NCBI GenBank assembly: GCA_018398585.1 | Contig: JAGTTD010000020.1 | Span: 22,726,350-22,790,349 of the forward strand | Source: Simmondsia chinensis | Lineage: Eukaryota; Streptophyta; Magnoliopsida; Caryophyllales; Simmondsiaceae | DNA: 64,000 bases | Direction: 5' to 3' | In this document: piece after piece, positions 1 through 12,679 of the stretch | Layout of the letters: each line of letters opens with the position of its first letter | Position numbering within the stretch: the stretch's first letter is position 1 | Notes under the pieces: generated by a model | What the model saw: the letters and a program-made list of their open reading frames with translations, nothing else | Database searches by the model: none | Told to the model about the DNA's origin: nothing | Position numbers and translations under genes: made by a program

Positions 1-617
1 GCAACTCGATAAAAAAAAATTACTGCAATCTAAATCTCAAGTAAATCTAAATATCCCATATAGATTTAAGTAGATGGTGTAGGGGGCTCCCATACTTTTT
101 TTTTGAACACTGCTTTCGTTCTTTCATAACCTTATTTAGATTATTTTATTAAATATATGTAACTTTTTAAACTAAAAATTTATTTCATAAAGTTTATAAA
201 TTTAAAAATTAATACACTAAATCTTATAGTACTATATATCTATTAACTACATTTCATTAAAATCCTCCAATACAATCAATTGAAGTTGAGAAGGAATGCT
301 TGACCACCAATCATGGTTTCAACGATTTTTAAGATGGTGATAGGCAATCCAATGAACCACCATATTACAACGTCACAAAACCCATACCAAAAGACAAGAT
401 GAAAAAACACCAACTAAGTTTTTAACATTATCGACAATAAGTTTTAAAAAAAAATCAGTCTAATTTTTTTTTGATAGTTGTTCACATGGGATAAAACGCG
501 TCGTTTTCGATTGTTTGGGAAGGGCAACGGTCGGATTCTCCCATTTCAGCATGTGGAGTGGGTCCACTTAAAAATGGAGCCCCCTTTTCTCCTGCGCCCA
601 CCTCCCCCACTACATCA
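1..617. other. AT-rich intergenic, no gene seen
   Basis: AT-rich sequence with A and T runs. I see no coding region, RNA gene or clear repeat boundary before the long-TIR element that follows. Confidence 0.5.
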
Positions 618-627
618 CAAAATTATC

Positions 628-1306
628 GATTAAATTACCAAAGTGGCATATTTTGCAAAAAAAATTACCAAAATGGCATAGTTAAAAAAATATTTACCAA
701 AATGACACACTTTACTGTACCGTCAATAGAAAACGCCGTTTCAAACGGCGTTCGTTGAGCGGTCGGAGGCGTCACCTAACGGACGCCGTCCGAAACGGTG
801 TCCGTTAGGATCCGAACGGCGTCCGTTAGACGACTCCTAACAGACGCCGTTAAACGGCCTCCGTACGCCGTTAGACCACACACCTTTGTATAAAGTAGAA
901 AAAATTAACAATCCTCCTAACTTAATTAACAATAAAATGATAAAATAAAGTAGAAAAAAATTTAGTAGAGTTACATTATTTAATGTATAAAGTAATAAAA
1001 AGGGAAAAAATACACTGTAATACTAGATTACAAAAACCCCCTGATGTAATAAAAAAGGGTGTCGATATGATCCGAGATATGTTGCGTTAATCCAAACTGA
1101 CGCAACACTCTATCAGGGCAATGCAGCTCTACAATGCCAAAGCATATCATTGGTCCCTGATATCGCCAGATATGACTCAACGAACGCTGTTTGAAACGGC
1201 GTTTCCTATTGACGCTACAGTAAAGTGTGTCATTTTGGTAAATATTTTTTCAACTATGCCATTTTGGTAATTTTTTTTGCAAAATATGCCACTTTGGTAA
1301 TTTATT
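628..1306. mobile_element. Non-autonomous Mutator-like element with ~128-bp TIRs
   Basis: The left end (about 631-758) and the reverse complement of the right end (about 1177-1303) match over about 128 bp with only a few mismatches. Both carry alternating stretches such as ATTACCAAAGTGGCAT and AACGCCGTTTCAAAC. The element is bounded by the direct repeat CAAAATTATC (618-627 and 1307-1316), consistent with the 9-10 bp target duplication of Mutator-type elements. The 679-bp interior holds GC-rich variants of an ACGCCGTTnnAACGG palindrome (about 735-870) and no transposase. The class is inferred from TIR length plus TSD length. Confidence 0.8.
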
Positions 1307-1494
1307 CAAAATTATCCTCAGTATTATAATCTATCTTATGCATTATTGTAAAGTTTTTATCTCTCTAACTTCTCTCGAAAATCTTCAAACTCTCGTTTCA
1401 AGTATTATAGGCCATGACTTCCTTATTAATGAATTCGCCCTTACATTTAAGTTGGAGATTTGCATTTTTTTCAAACATGTGCATATAGACCTGG

Positions 1495-1790
1495 AATGAG
1501 GTCAGGTCGGACTAATGCCACATCGAGTCTGTCTTGGGTCGGGTCAAATTCGGGTTGAGCTAGACCTGGGTCAGTTCATTCTCGGATTCCGGTTGACCTG
1601 AGGTCGGGTCAACTTTAGGTTGGGTGTATTTGAATCAAGTCGGATTTTAGGTTGACTAATTAGGTTATTTGGATAATATATTTATTGGATAGCTAAAACT
1701 TCACGGGCCCTCGCGAGCCAGCTTGTCACAAAGCTCGAAAAGTTCGGCTCGCTTTGGGCTCGAGCCTAGCCGAGCTGGTAAATATTATTC
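1495..1790. repeat. GGGTCGGGTCAA-word repeat followed by a GCTCG-word remnant
   Basis: Imperfect short words such as GGTCGGGTCAAATTCGGGTTG recur in this stretch, followed by GCTCG-rich words at 1700-1785. Similar word-rich stretches occur at 2764-2875, 44540-44910, 52030-52160 and 58905-59120. They look like decayed non-coding repeats; no ends were defined. Confidence 0.45.
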
Positions 1791-2239
1791 TTAAACTAAA
1801 ATTATTAATATCGGAGCAATATTATAATTTTTAAAGTAATTTTGTGACTTCCTTTTGTTTATAAGTTATATTATTATTTTGATAATAACATGATAAAATA
1901 ATTAATGTAACTCTTATAATGGATCCTTTTTAATTTTGTGAGGCTTCCAATCGCAAGACTGATACAGACCGAATAAGGTTCTATCCAAAAATTAATTGAA
2001 AATAGATAAAGTAACTCATTTGGTATATAAATTGACACAGAGTAACTCCTTTGATATATAAATTGACATTTTATTCACTAATCCACTAATGTGAGATTAG
2101 ATTTACCTGTATCAAAGGCCCAATTGCAGTCGTGCCCCCACTGGTGATTGTTTAACCCATCCACCACACCCATAACCGTTTAAACACACAAGTTTCACAA
2201 ATTTCGAATTATTATGTTTATTTTTCAATAATAAAATAC

Positions 2240-2345
2240 AACAACAACAACAACCCACCCGATATCTCGAGGTCTCCCGTATATACGCAGCCTTACCTCT
2301 TCAAGATGCTACCCTAAAAAAAGACTATTTTTAAAGACCTTTAAA
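2240..2345 (-). repeat. Degenerate Au-like SINE
   Basis: A CAACAACAACAACCCACC tail is followed by decayed matches to the SINE body (ACGCAGCCTTACC, GATGCTACCCT). This is the minus-strand orientation of the family seen well preserved at 29634-29764. Confidence 0.5.
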
Positions 2346-2481
2346 TTGAAAAGCATAAAAATAAAACGGCCTACAAATATTTTAATAATAAAATAAGGCT
2401 TAATATTAACGGGAATATGAACATATTTTGAGGGCAATAATTACAAACAGAACCCTAAGAAGTGGGGGACCCACAACATGG

Positions 2482-2506
2482 CCCCCCCCCCCCCCCCCCC
2501 CCCCCC
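2482..2506. repeat. Poly-C run (25 C)
   Basis: An uninterrupted C run about 140 bp upstream of the glucanase ATG. Its exact length may be unreliable in any assembly. Confidence 0.9.
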
Positions 2507-2552
2507 ACTCTGCATTTAACCCCCCACTCTCTCTCCTCATTCTCGCTCTCCC

Positions 2553-2556
<4 letters not shown>

Positions 2557-2588
<32 letters not shown>
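2557..2588. repeat. (CT)n microsatellite in the glucanase leader
   Basis: A run of about 16 CT dinucleotides, inside a longer pyrimidine-rich stretch (2515-2600), ends about 60 bp before the ATG at 2648. CT-rich leaders are common just downstream of plant transcription starts, so this is probably 5' UTR. Confidence 0.85.
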
Positions 2589-2593
<5 letters not shown>

Positions 2594-2647
2594 TCTCTCT
2601 ATAGAGTACCTCTGGTTTCCTCAGAAACAGAGCACATTATTCATTCA

Positions 2648-5600
2648 ATGGAGTTCCTCTTCCCCTTCTTCCTCTTCCTCTCTCTCTTCTCTCTCCTCTC
2701 TCCTTCAGGTACCGCCCTCGTCCCTCTCCTCTTCTAGCTAAATCTGACACGATAGGATAACACGACAGTAAAATAGCAGTTTGGGTCAAGGTTTTTGATG
2801 TCGGGTTAAGTTTGGGTCGACACATTGTACGTTGTGGATGAGTTTGAGTTCGGTCAACCTATTTTTAACATGTTTAACCTGTTTATATAATTTTGTTATG
2901 TTATTTAAACTATATACTAATTTTTAGAATAATGTTGTTAAGATAGCAAAATTAGTAATGACCAAAGCAATGTTATAAAAAATTTGTGGTTATTGTTTAA
3001 ACTATAATTTCCTCTGTGTTTACTCCTGTTATTTCGCTTGCAATGTTTTGGCTCATTTAAGCTCGAGCTCGGCTCTTTTATGCTCAAATTTGGCTTCATA
3101 AAGCTTGTTTAGGCTCGTGAGCTTATGAGCTCGAGCTTCACTAGGCTCGGACTCGGCTCGATAAGCTAAACGAGCGAGCTCGGCCTTTCAAGCTTTATGA
3201 CAAGCTAGCTCACGAGCCGGCTCGGCTCATTTACACCCCTGCTAATTTTAGGGTAATGTTATTGCATTGCTATAACAAGATCGTAATTTCTAAAATAATT
3301 ATGTGACTCTAATTATTTGTAAGTCATATTATTATTCTGATAATAATAATTTTTCCGGTAACAATAACAACCGTGCATTTCTATCAAATTGTTCTTGTAA
3401 CACGACCAAAGATATAACACGACACGACATGACACTTTTCCTTGCAGATGGAGGCGCGATCGGCATAAACTACGGCCGAATAGCCAACAACCTCCCCTCG
3501 GCATCGAGGGTGGTGGCATTGCTCAAATCTCAGGGTATCCAACGCGTCAAAGTGTACGACACCGACCCCTCCGTCCTCCGGGCCTTCGGTGGGTCCGGCA
3601 TCAAGCTCACCGTAGACCTCCCCAATGAACAGCTCTCGGAAGCCGCTAACCACCAGTCGTTCGCCACTGTGTGGGTCAAGAAGAATGTCGCCGCTTACTA
3701 CCCTCACACCCAGATCGAAGCCATTGCCGTTGGTAATGTTGATCCTCTTAGCTTTGAGGTTTCTCCATATAGAACAGTTTATTTTTAATTCAAAATCACT
3801 TAATTTTAAGTACGTTTTAAAAAAATCAACTAAAATTTCTAATCTTCTATATATTATTGCTAAGTGTTTTCACTCTCAAATGCCTCTAAACCCCCAATTC
3901 GAGCAACAGCCTAAACTTTAATAGAAGCAATTATAAGATATTGTAATAAAATATTTGAGATTACAGGAAAGGAAAGAAAAACATAAAAATTAATATTTTT
4001 ACTATGTAAATTTGTAAAGTATATAACGTTGTATTTTTTATCTAGTTTAATAAAATTTTAATATGATTATATATAAATTATATCTAAAAATATAAATGTT
4101 TTCCATATGTCGCACGAATAACACTAGTTTTCTAATACTCCAATATTTTGACATGACATTTGGAAAAAAAGGAAATAATTAAATATTGGAATTTACATTA
4201 AAAAAATTAGAAAATTTAATAATATTTTAAATATTTAAAAAAGTTATAAATATCTATAATAAATATTTTAAAAATAATTTATATATTTTTCAAAATATTT
4301 TCTTTGAATGTTACATTACCAAAAACTAATGGCTTTTAATAAGATTAAATCGAATTATATGTGACATTTAAAAATTTTAGAACGGCACTAAAAGTTTAGA
4401 TGATTAAGTAAAAACAGAACTTTTTATAAATATAGAGTGAAAATTTCCCCGGCTTACGTAAGTAGCATATATCAAATCCGCATGTAACTCTAAGTAGAGT
4501 TTCATAATAAAATTAATTGACATTAAGTAGAGTAATCTATTAGCTGATATATTGATGGTCACTCTTTCAACTTCAAATATTAAATTTTTACTAAGTTTAA
4601 TTAGTTTATAAATAATTAAATGTTTGAAAACTTTTGTTCCTTGATGGAAAATTACATGGGAGAACTCTGCTTTTACGTATTGGAATGTCAATTATTTAGA
4701 GTTATTTTAGCAATGCACTTTTCTTATTATATTAATTTAGTTTTTATACTTTTAATTGTATCAATTTAGTCTCTTTACTATTTATATCGTGTCAATTTAG
4801 TCCTTTTGATCAAATTCATGTTAAATTTTAGAAGGACAATCTCGTTAGATGCAAGTAACCTACTATAATTCACCAATTGACTCAATTTAACCCAATCAAT
4901 GGCTTAAGCATTAGAAATTTCATTAAAAACTTAATACAAATTTTACTCTAGGGACCAAATTGACACAATACCATAGTATAGGGATTAAATTAACATAATT
5001 AATAAAGTATGTGGACCTTGTTGTTAATAATCCTATTTTATGTATAAAGTTTATTGTTACTTTTCATGACTTTCTAGCAATAACTACAAATAGGATCTCT
5101 CTCGTTACTTCTCATGATTGATATTGTTGTCGTCGTTGTCGTTGTTGCTGCCTGCAGGTAACGAGGTCTTCGCCGACCCCCACAACACCCCCACTTCCCT
5201 CGTTCCCGCTATGCGCAACATCCACAAAGCTCTCATCCATCTCGGCCTCGACAAATCCATCAAGATCTCCTCCCCAATTGCCACCTCCGCCCTCGCGAAC
5301 TCCTACCCTTCTTCCGCCGGATCCTTCCGACCTGAACTAATCGAACCCGTCTTCAAACCCATGTTACAATTCCTGCACGAAACTTCATCGTTTCTCATGA
5401 TTAACGCCTACCCCATCTTCGCTTACCAATCTAACAGCGATGTGATCTCACTAGATTACGCGCTCTTTAGGGACAACCCGGGTGTGGTGGATTCGGGTAA
5501 CGGTTTGAAGTATTATAGCCTATTCGACGCTGAGATTGACGCGGTCTTCGCTGCCATGTCCGCCCTAAAGTACAACGACATTGACATTGTGGTGACTGAA

Positions 5601-8600
5601 ACGGGTTGGCCCTCGAAAGGTGATCCGATGGAAATCGGAGCTTCTATTGAGAACGCAAGAGCGTATAACGGTAATCTTGTTAAACGGGTCCTAACCGGGG
5701 GCGGGACGCCATTGAAGCCAAATGCAAATCTTACCGTGTTTCTCTTCGCTCTATTCAACGAGAACCAGAAACACGGCCCAACATCGGAGAGAAATTACGG
5801 GTTATTCTACCCAAATGAGCAGAAGGTCTGTTGATCTATTTTCAAAATAAAGTGTTTTAATTACGTTTTGGATGTATTTTTCCTTGAGCATAGTGTCTGT
5901 CAACACACATTACCGGAAGATGTGTCTCTACACATAGGATCGTGTTAGAACCAACTTTTCTAAAAGCTTAAGCTGATGGTGAAAACTCATGAATGATTTT
6001 ATACTCTAATATTCCCCCTCACACGAATGTTCTTCCATTGGGTTTAAAGCATGAATATTGTACAGGCTTACCTCATACATTGTACTTGAATTATATTAAT
6101 ATTAAAAGTGAAAGTTATTACGATTTGAACTTATGACCAAGCTTTAATGTCATATCAAGGAATTAACTCTCCCGAAAGCTTAAGTTGACGGGTGAATGTT
6201 CGTGAATGGTTTAATACTCTTAAAATGAATACCCACAAAATAGGGTGCCGACAACACAAAGCTATGTATCCCGATACTATTTCAATAAAAACTAAATAAG
6301 TATTAAGAAAAGTAGTTCACTACACGCTTTGAAGTTGTTTTACTTTACGTGGTATCTGTCAAGGAACCAACTATCCCAAAAGCTTAAGCGTGGATAGTGT
6401 GCTCGCTCGTCTCATATCTTGTGTTGAAATTATTCAAATATTGAAAGTAAGGGCTGTTAAGATTGGTTTTATACTCTAACCGTATCCAATTTTAATACTA
6501 TTTTCCCGACAGGTTTACGACGTTCCGGTGACAATGGAAGGGCTAAAGGGCTATAAAGACAGTGGGCCAACGCCGGTCAAAGGTAAGTTCAGGGCGGTGA
6601 GGCCGGCGCCGAATCACGGCGGCGGTAAGGTGACGAAGAGTCGGGCGGGTGAGACGTGGTGTGTGGCGAATGGTCAAGTGGGGAAGGAAAGGTTGCAAAA
6701 GGCGTTGGATTATGCTTGCGGAGAAGGAGAGGCTGACTGCCGTCCGATTCAGCCGAATGCCACGTGTTACGATCCTAATACTCTAGAGGCTCATGCATCT
6801 TACGCGTTTAATAGTTATTATCAGAAGAAACGACGCGCTTTTGGGTCTTGTGATTTTCAAGGTGCTGCCTATGTGGTCTCTCAGCCTCCACGTACGCACT
6901 CTCTCTCTCTCCCCCTCTCGCTTTTTTTCCGTTATTATTGTCAAAGCAAGATTATTATTTTCAAAATAATTTTATGATTTTTATTTTTTATAAGTCATAT
7001 TATTACTCTTAAAATAATAATTTTTGTCATAATAAATAATAACAAGTTCCATCTCTAAGGCTTCGTTTATTTTAACAGAAAATACGTTATATAAGTTTAG
7101 ATTGAGCAGAAATGAGCTGATTAAGCTTATGAACGAGCCTAGATCAAAGTTGAAACGAGCCTTGCTAGTAAAATATGGTACCGGATTTAAATGGGATCTA
7201 AGACGTGAATGTATTATCGGGCTTAGCAAGCAAAATCGTTATTTCTAACATGATTTTGTAGCTCTTATTCTAAGTTCCATTATCATTATAACAATAATAA
7301 TTTTTACCTTAACGATAATAATTTTTTTAATAACAAAATTTGTGAACTAAAAAAATAATAATGAGTATTGAATGATGAAATCTGGACCATAGATTCGAGG
7401 CCCTCGTGATAGGCAATTATAATATAGATTGTCTAAGGTGTAGTTTTTTCGCACCTACCAAATTTTAGTGTTTTTGAGTACAGAAATAGTGATATTGAGT
7501 ATATAATTGGTGATTCTGAGTACATATATGTGTCGATACATGTTGGTAATTTTGAGTACGTAATTAGTAATATTATATACAAGGGTTGTGATCTCGAATA
7601 TATATTTATGTGTCGGCACCATGGTTATTAAAATCACGATTTGAATCTTAGAATCTTATGATTCTACTATTCCATAATTGCTATCCGATCTGAATCTTAA
7701 GTAGAATCTTAATTTGTAGAATCTTACGATTTGTTGAGATTACATGAAGCTAAGGGGTAGAATCGTAACACTATTTTACAATTTTATCGATCTGACCTCG
7801 ATTCTACCAAGGTATATGAATAAAAAGTTAAAATATGAAATAAGTTTAGTTACTTTTAAGAAACTTAAATTAAGTTTAGTTTTATGTTTTAACATTAATA
7901 TAAAGTTCGAGTAATAGCATCTATCTTAAAAGTTTTTATGATTATTATAACATAAAATTACAATATATGTGACATGATAATAATTTTATCATAGTTGATT
8001 ATGTTTCTTATATATGCTCATGTAAATAAAGGTCTTATTAATAATTTTTTAAATTATATAACTGATATTGATGCAAAAAAATTATAATATATATTTAGCA
8101 GCATCTTACGATTCTCGATTTGATTCTACGATTCCGATTCTAAAAGCTCCCATCAATTCTAAGTAAAATCTTAATTTTAACAACCTTGATCGGCACATAA
8201 TATGTGTACTGATACGTAAATATGTACTCTGTACTATAAAAACGCTTATTATAATATGAATAATATTTAGTAACGGGAGGAATCGTAGTGTTGTGGGTGT
8301 GGGGCTCTGTGCATTTCAGTCATTCATTTTTATAAACCTTAGCTGTTCTGCACTTTTACTGGTTCGTGTTGTCTAATAATAAGACGACTTTGAAAATAAT
8401 AAAAAAAAAATTATGATTATTTTAAATTAATACAAAGAATTTTAAATTTTTATCGTATTAATAAGGTTCTTCAATAAATCTCACATTGTAACTACCTTTT
8501 TATTAATTATACAGTAAAATGATAAAAAAATTCTTCAATACTTTTATTCTTACATTATTAGTATAAATTTTAAGATATTGTAATATAAAAAATTATCTAT

Positions 8601-10205
8601 TTTTGTATAATTTATTTAAAAATATGGTCTGTTGAAGGATATTTTTAACATTTTACTGTAGCTTTGATAAAAAAAAGCAGTTGCTACTTCAACTTTGTCG
8701 ACAGAAAATGGCGTAATCACGTCGGAAATTGAACTTTTTGTTAATAAGATCAAAACTTAGAGGTTTTTTTTATTAATTTAAAAAGGTTTGGTTCTTTTTT
8801 ATTAATTCTAAAAATATTCGGAGTACTAAAATGTAAATAAAAGTTATTATTATTATTAGAGCAAAGATGTGACTTATAAAAATGATAGTCCTAAAATTGC
8901 TTTAAAAATTATAATCTTATTGTGACAATAATAATTTTACTATGTCAATAACATTACCCTAAAAAAAATTAGGATAAACTATATGTTAGTATTCCTGTGT
9001 TTGATATATTAATTTGATAAACTATAGTACAAATGTCAGTGTGTGAGGTTGCGTTTGGTTCAGTTTTTTAACAACTTAAAGCTGTAAGAAAGCTCTTTTT
9101 GATCGTAGGACTTCAATTTGATTGGCAGAAAAGTTTTTTTATATTTTTTTCACAATTTAAATAGAAAGATGAAAAATTTGTTTTATAACTAAGTAGAAAA
9201 AGATACAAAACTGGATATTTTTTTTTACAGCTTATTTCAGTGACATGCTTTAAAAATATTGTATTAACATTAAATCTTCACCATCATGATCTATTTTTAC
9301 TTATTATTACCACTCCTACCGACTATCACACCTTTTATGGTCATAAGTCACTGTACTTACAATTTTTACTAACATGACCAACTATTATTATAATTCTCTC
9401 TTGTCTACTATAATTATATAATTTATATTATTAAGTCATTTTTATAATTATAGTAGATAATTTACTTTTTTAACTTGTATTAAAATATTTTATTTTGTAA
9501 AAAAGATCTTTCTACACTGTAAAAAGATACAGATTATAAATAAATAGATCTTATTAAAACAGATAAGCTGAACCAAACGTACTTTAAATATGTAAAATAG
9601 GTCTTTTATTCAACTCTTTCTTGATTAGTAGTGTTAGAATGTAGCAATTTGTTTGCTGCATAAGGGAAATAGTGAGAGAATTAGTGTTAACAAATAACAA
9701 GTTTTATATATCTTTTCATACCGTTATTTAGATTATTTTATTATGAATTTTTAACAGCATATTAATTGCATTTCCAAAACATAATGTATTAATTATGAGT
9801 TTAATTTCCAATAACAATTGCTTGATAAAACAACAAAAAAAACATAATTTTATGTAACAATTGTGCCTGCACATGTTAGAAATTTTTTTTAATTATACAA
9901 CATTTGCACTAAAAATTTAATACACCAAACATTAGTTTATGTATTATATTTACAGTATTAATTTAACTCTTATATTTTTAATTGTATTAATTTAGTCTTA
10001 TATTTTTTAAAAATATTTATTTAGTCCATTATTACCATTTACCCATTTAAGTTCTATTAGATTCGTTTAAGTTTGAGTTTGACTGGTATTAACTTTCAGT
10101 TCCGTACGAAGTCATTTGTTTTAGCCCGTGAGCTCCTAAATTCAAATCTCCGCTATAATTTCTTTTGCAGAATACGGGAAATGCGACTTTCCGACGGAAT
10201 ACTAA
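2648..10205 (+). CDS. Glucan endo-1,3-beta-glucosidase, GH17 with C-terminal X8/CBM43 domain
   Basis: Exons: 2648-2708, 3448-3732, 5158-5825, 6513-6891 and 10171-10205, all with GT-AG introns, joining in frame to 475 aa. The protein should hydrolyse beta-1,3-glucan (callose) in the cell wall. A hydrophobic signal peptide (residues 1-20, [18 protein letters not shown]) leads directly into the GH17 start [16 protein letters not shown]. The catalytic acid lies in AVGNEVF, across the exon 2/3 junction, and the nucleophile in [11 protein letters not shown]. The X8 domain starts at ETWCVANG and has six cysteines (ETWC, YACG, ADC, TCY, GSC, GKC). The sixth is encoded by the 35-bp last exon ([10 protein letters not shown], stop). 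The chain ends right after X8, so no GPI-anchor signal is seen. Introns carry a GCTCG repeat, a family E element and TRIM copies. Family assignment is firm; which paralogue is not decided. Confidence 0.93.
3050..3240. repeat. GCTCG-word element in glucanase intron 1
   Basis: Dense GCTCGAGC/GGCTCG words end with GGCTCATTTACACCCCT, the typical end of this family (compare 18718-19225 and 58290-58690). Confidence 0.6.
4712..5035. repeat. Dispersed repeat family E, copy in glucanase intron 2
   Basis: Shares long stretches with 23223-23587 and 29395-29862, for example TTAGATGCAAGTAACC, TTGACTCAATTTAAC and GGGACCAAATTGACACAAT. The best copy (23223-23587) has inverted ends reading TTAGGGTTAT, so this looks like a MITE. 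Confidence 0.6.
5943..6222 (-). mobile_element. Diverged TRIM copy in glucanase intron 3
   Basis: Two direct repeats of about 70 bp (about 5943-6011 and 6153-6222) contain AAGCTTAAG, GTGAA and TTTAATACTCT or TTTATACTCTAA. They flank a ~140-bp interior matching the better preserved TRIM at 15306-16592. The primer-binding site is decayed (GCTTTAATGTCA in place of GGCTCTGATACCA). Confidence 0.65.
6354..6480 (-). mobile_element. Deleted TRIM remnant
   Basis: Starts with the TRIM terminus TGTCAAGGAACCAACT and AAAAGCTTAAG, then jumps to interior sequence (GTGGATAGTG, ATATTGAAAGTA) and to TTTTATACTCTAAC. It is an internally deleted copy, in the same intron as the 5943-6222 copy. Confidence 0.6.
7616..8192. 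repeat. MITE-like element rich in AATCTTA/GATTCTA words, glucanase intron 4
   Basis: The left end (GGTTATTAAAATCACG) and the reverse complement of the right end (GGTTGTTAAAATTAAG) match. The interior repeats AATCTTACGATTCTA-like words near both ends. No coding potential. Confidence 0.5.
9051..9580. mobile_element. MITE with GCGTTTGGTTCAG / CTGAACCAAACGT ends, glucanase intron 4
   Basis: The terminal inverted repeats GCGTTTGGTTCAG (9051) and CTGAACCAAACGT (ending 9580) enclose about 530 bp of AT-rich non-coding DNA. The superfamily is undetermined. Confidence 0.6.
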
Positions 10206-10539
10206 CCGGTTGCTGCATCATCATTCCGAGGATATCATTTTGTAGTGATGTTGAACTTTAATATATAGTAGTAGGTGACAAATTTAAATTTGACTTATTA
10301 GTTTAATCTCTTTGTAATTAGTATTAGTATAAGGGAGCTTACAATATTTTGTATTTTCACTCACCCATGTCGTTTTGCACCTAAGTTCCTTATAGAGAGT
10401 ACTTTTTATTGTCGTTTTGATGCTCGTTTCCTCCCTCATCTGTTGTCCCCTTTTTTTTATTTTATTTTTTTGTTTTCGGTTTTTTTCGGCTGCAATATTC
10501 CATTTAACAAAAGTACTTTTAGCGTCATGTTATTGTAAG

Positions 10540-10650
10540 GGCAAATCTCTCATTAGGGTTTCACTCTGATGGAGTAAGACTGCGTACATCTTACCTTTTT
10601 CAGACTCCGTGTAAGCGGGAGCTCTTGTGACACTGAGCATGTTATTGTTA
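10540..10650 (+). repeat. Degenerate Au-like SINE
   Basis: GACTGCGTACATCTTACC, then CAGACTCCGTGTAAGCGGGAGC and a TTATTGTTATTG tail follow the order of the intact copy at 60725-60850. Confidence 0.6.
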
Positions 10651-10867
10651 TTGTAAGGGCCAAATTATTATTAGTATGATTGTAGTTTCCAAGGTAATGC
10701 TTTGGCTCTTATTATTTGTAAGTTATATTATTACCTTGATAATAATAATTTTTACTATAATAGTAATAATTTTTGCACTTATAATAAGAACTATATTTTT
10801 AACATTTTTCTTATTACTCAACTAAGAATAATAATTATTATTTTTGATAATAATAATTTTTAATCAA

Positions 10868-11015
10868 CTACAACAACAATAACAAGCCTAGAGGTTCAAA
10901 GACTCTCGAGTAAACAAGGTTTGGGAGAAATAGAATGTATGCAGCCTTACATTTTTAAGGTAATATCTTGATAAGAGACTGTTTTCGAGGACCTCTAACC
11001 TGAGAGGCATGAAGA
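10868..11015 (-). repeat. Degenerate Au-like SINE, minus orientation
   Basis: Begins with a CAACAACAATAACAAGCC tail, then ATGTATGCAGCCTTAC and GAGACTGTTTTCGAGGACC and CTAACCTGAGAGG, the reverse order of the plus-strand copies. Confidence 0.6.
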
Positions 11016-11029
11016 GCATGAAAAATATA

Positions 11030-12200
11030 GAAGCAAGAACAAAAGGGATAATAATAATAATTTTTAATAATTAATCTAAATGTAATTTAATTATATTTTA
11101 ATATATTATAAAATAATTTAATTAAAAAATAACTGAACCCTATTTTTTAATTAAAAATTAATTGAACTTTAACCTTTTTTAACTAAAAAATAATCACCAA
11201 TTCAATATTTTTAAATAAATTTTTTGGAGTTTAATTATTTTGGATATAAAAATTAAAATTGAATTATATTTTAGTTAGAAAAGTTAAAATTGTGTTATTT
11301 GTAACTAAAAGATATACTAGAGTTATTTTTAATAATTAAGATATAATTATGCCATTTTTAAATTAATTGTTGTAATTTTTAAATTTTTATCATAGGATAT
11401 CAATTTTAATAGCTTTGTTAAATAACAGCGCCGTGCCCGAGGCTACCAGACAAAAATGTGCCCTTCCATCAAATCATCCAACTTTTGACAGCAAAAATGT
11501 TAAATATATTTAATTTAATATAATAATATTATAAGTATAAAATTATTATTATTAAAATAATACTATCATTTTTATTTCAATTTACGGTTATTAATTTTTA
11601 TAAATTATATTATTACTCTAATAATAATAATTTTTATTATGATAGTAACAACTGTTTTAATTTAATATTAAATTAATTATTTTTATCGAGAAATTAATTA
11701 TTTTTGTCAAATATTATTTAATAAATACTACTAGTTGGTTCCCGTGCGATGCACGGAAGATAATTAATCTTTGAAAAAAGTTTAAATTAATATGATAATT
11801 CTAATAATGATGCTAAAAAATAAGATAGAATTAATATTTGTTGGAAAAGTTTCTTGCTACGTAATTTTTTAGAGACCGCTTGCATAAATTTATTATTTTC
11901 GTATGTGATGCTGATAGAGAAATAATATCAGTAATGTTATGGTTTTCTATTATTTTGTGTGATAATTTATTTTAGAAAATTTATAACTTTTATAACTTAA
12001 TTATTTTTTATCGAGAAGTTAATTATTTTTGTCAAATATTGTTTAATAAATACTATTATAAGGTATAATTGGCGCTTTTGATGATCCTAAACGAATATTT
12101 CAAAAGGTTGCGCAAATGAGTTGTAAAAGCTAACATTGGATCCCAGTTTTGACCATTTTAATTCATTTTTTCTTTATTTATAATTATCATATTTTTAGCT
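11030..12200. other. AT-rich intergenic DNA, no gene seen
   Basis: Very AT-rich. The only recognisable piece is CCCGTGCGATGCACGG near 11741, a word that recurs beside transposon-derived DNA in many plant genomes; I could not delimit an element. Confidence 0.5.
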
Positions 12201-12234
12201 ATATCATTTATAAACTCATTTCCAGGCCGGGAAT

Positions 12235-12350
12235 CCTCGGATACAACTTTTCTTTAGGGTAATATCCTAAAGGGGTAAGGCCATGTACATCCCAACCCTC
12301 CTAGACTCTACATATGTGGGAGCCCTCGAGGCACTGGATCATTTTTTTTT
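12235..12350 (+). repeat. Degenerate Au-like SINE with T-rich tail
   Basis: Contains TTTAGGGTAATATCCTAAAG, GGTAAGGCCATGTACATCCC, GTGGGAGCCCTCGAGGCACT and then a T run, in the order of the Au-like SINE body and tail. Confidence 0.6.
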
Positions 12351-12679
12351 TTTTTTTTTGTTGGACAAAGGAATAATTTTATTTCCCATCCACTAGCTTT
12401 TTTGAGCGAAAAGTTGTTTTCCATAGTTTTTCAAATGCTAGTTATATTTGTAATAAAAAGCCGTACTTAAACATTAAAAGTTGATGAAAACCCCTACCGT
12501 GAAGATTTCCACCAAACGCAATAGCGTTTAGCGTTTTGACTGCTTCAACGACTAAATGCTAGCCAAAAAAATTTCCGACCAAACACATTGTTTAGCTGCT
12601 TAAACAATCAAAATGTTAAACAATACATGAAAACCTAACAAAATAAATAACTCGATAACAATATAAGGTAAAGACACAA

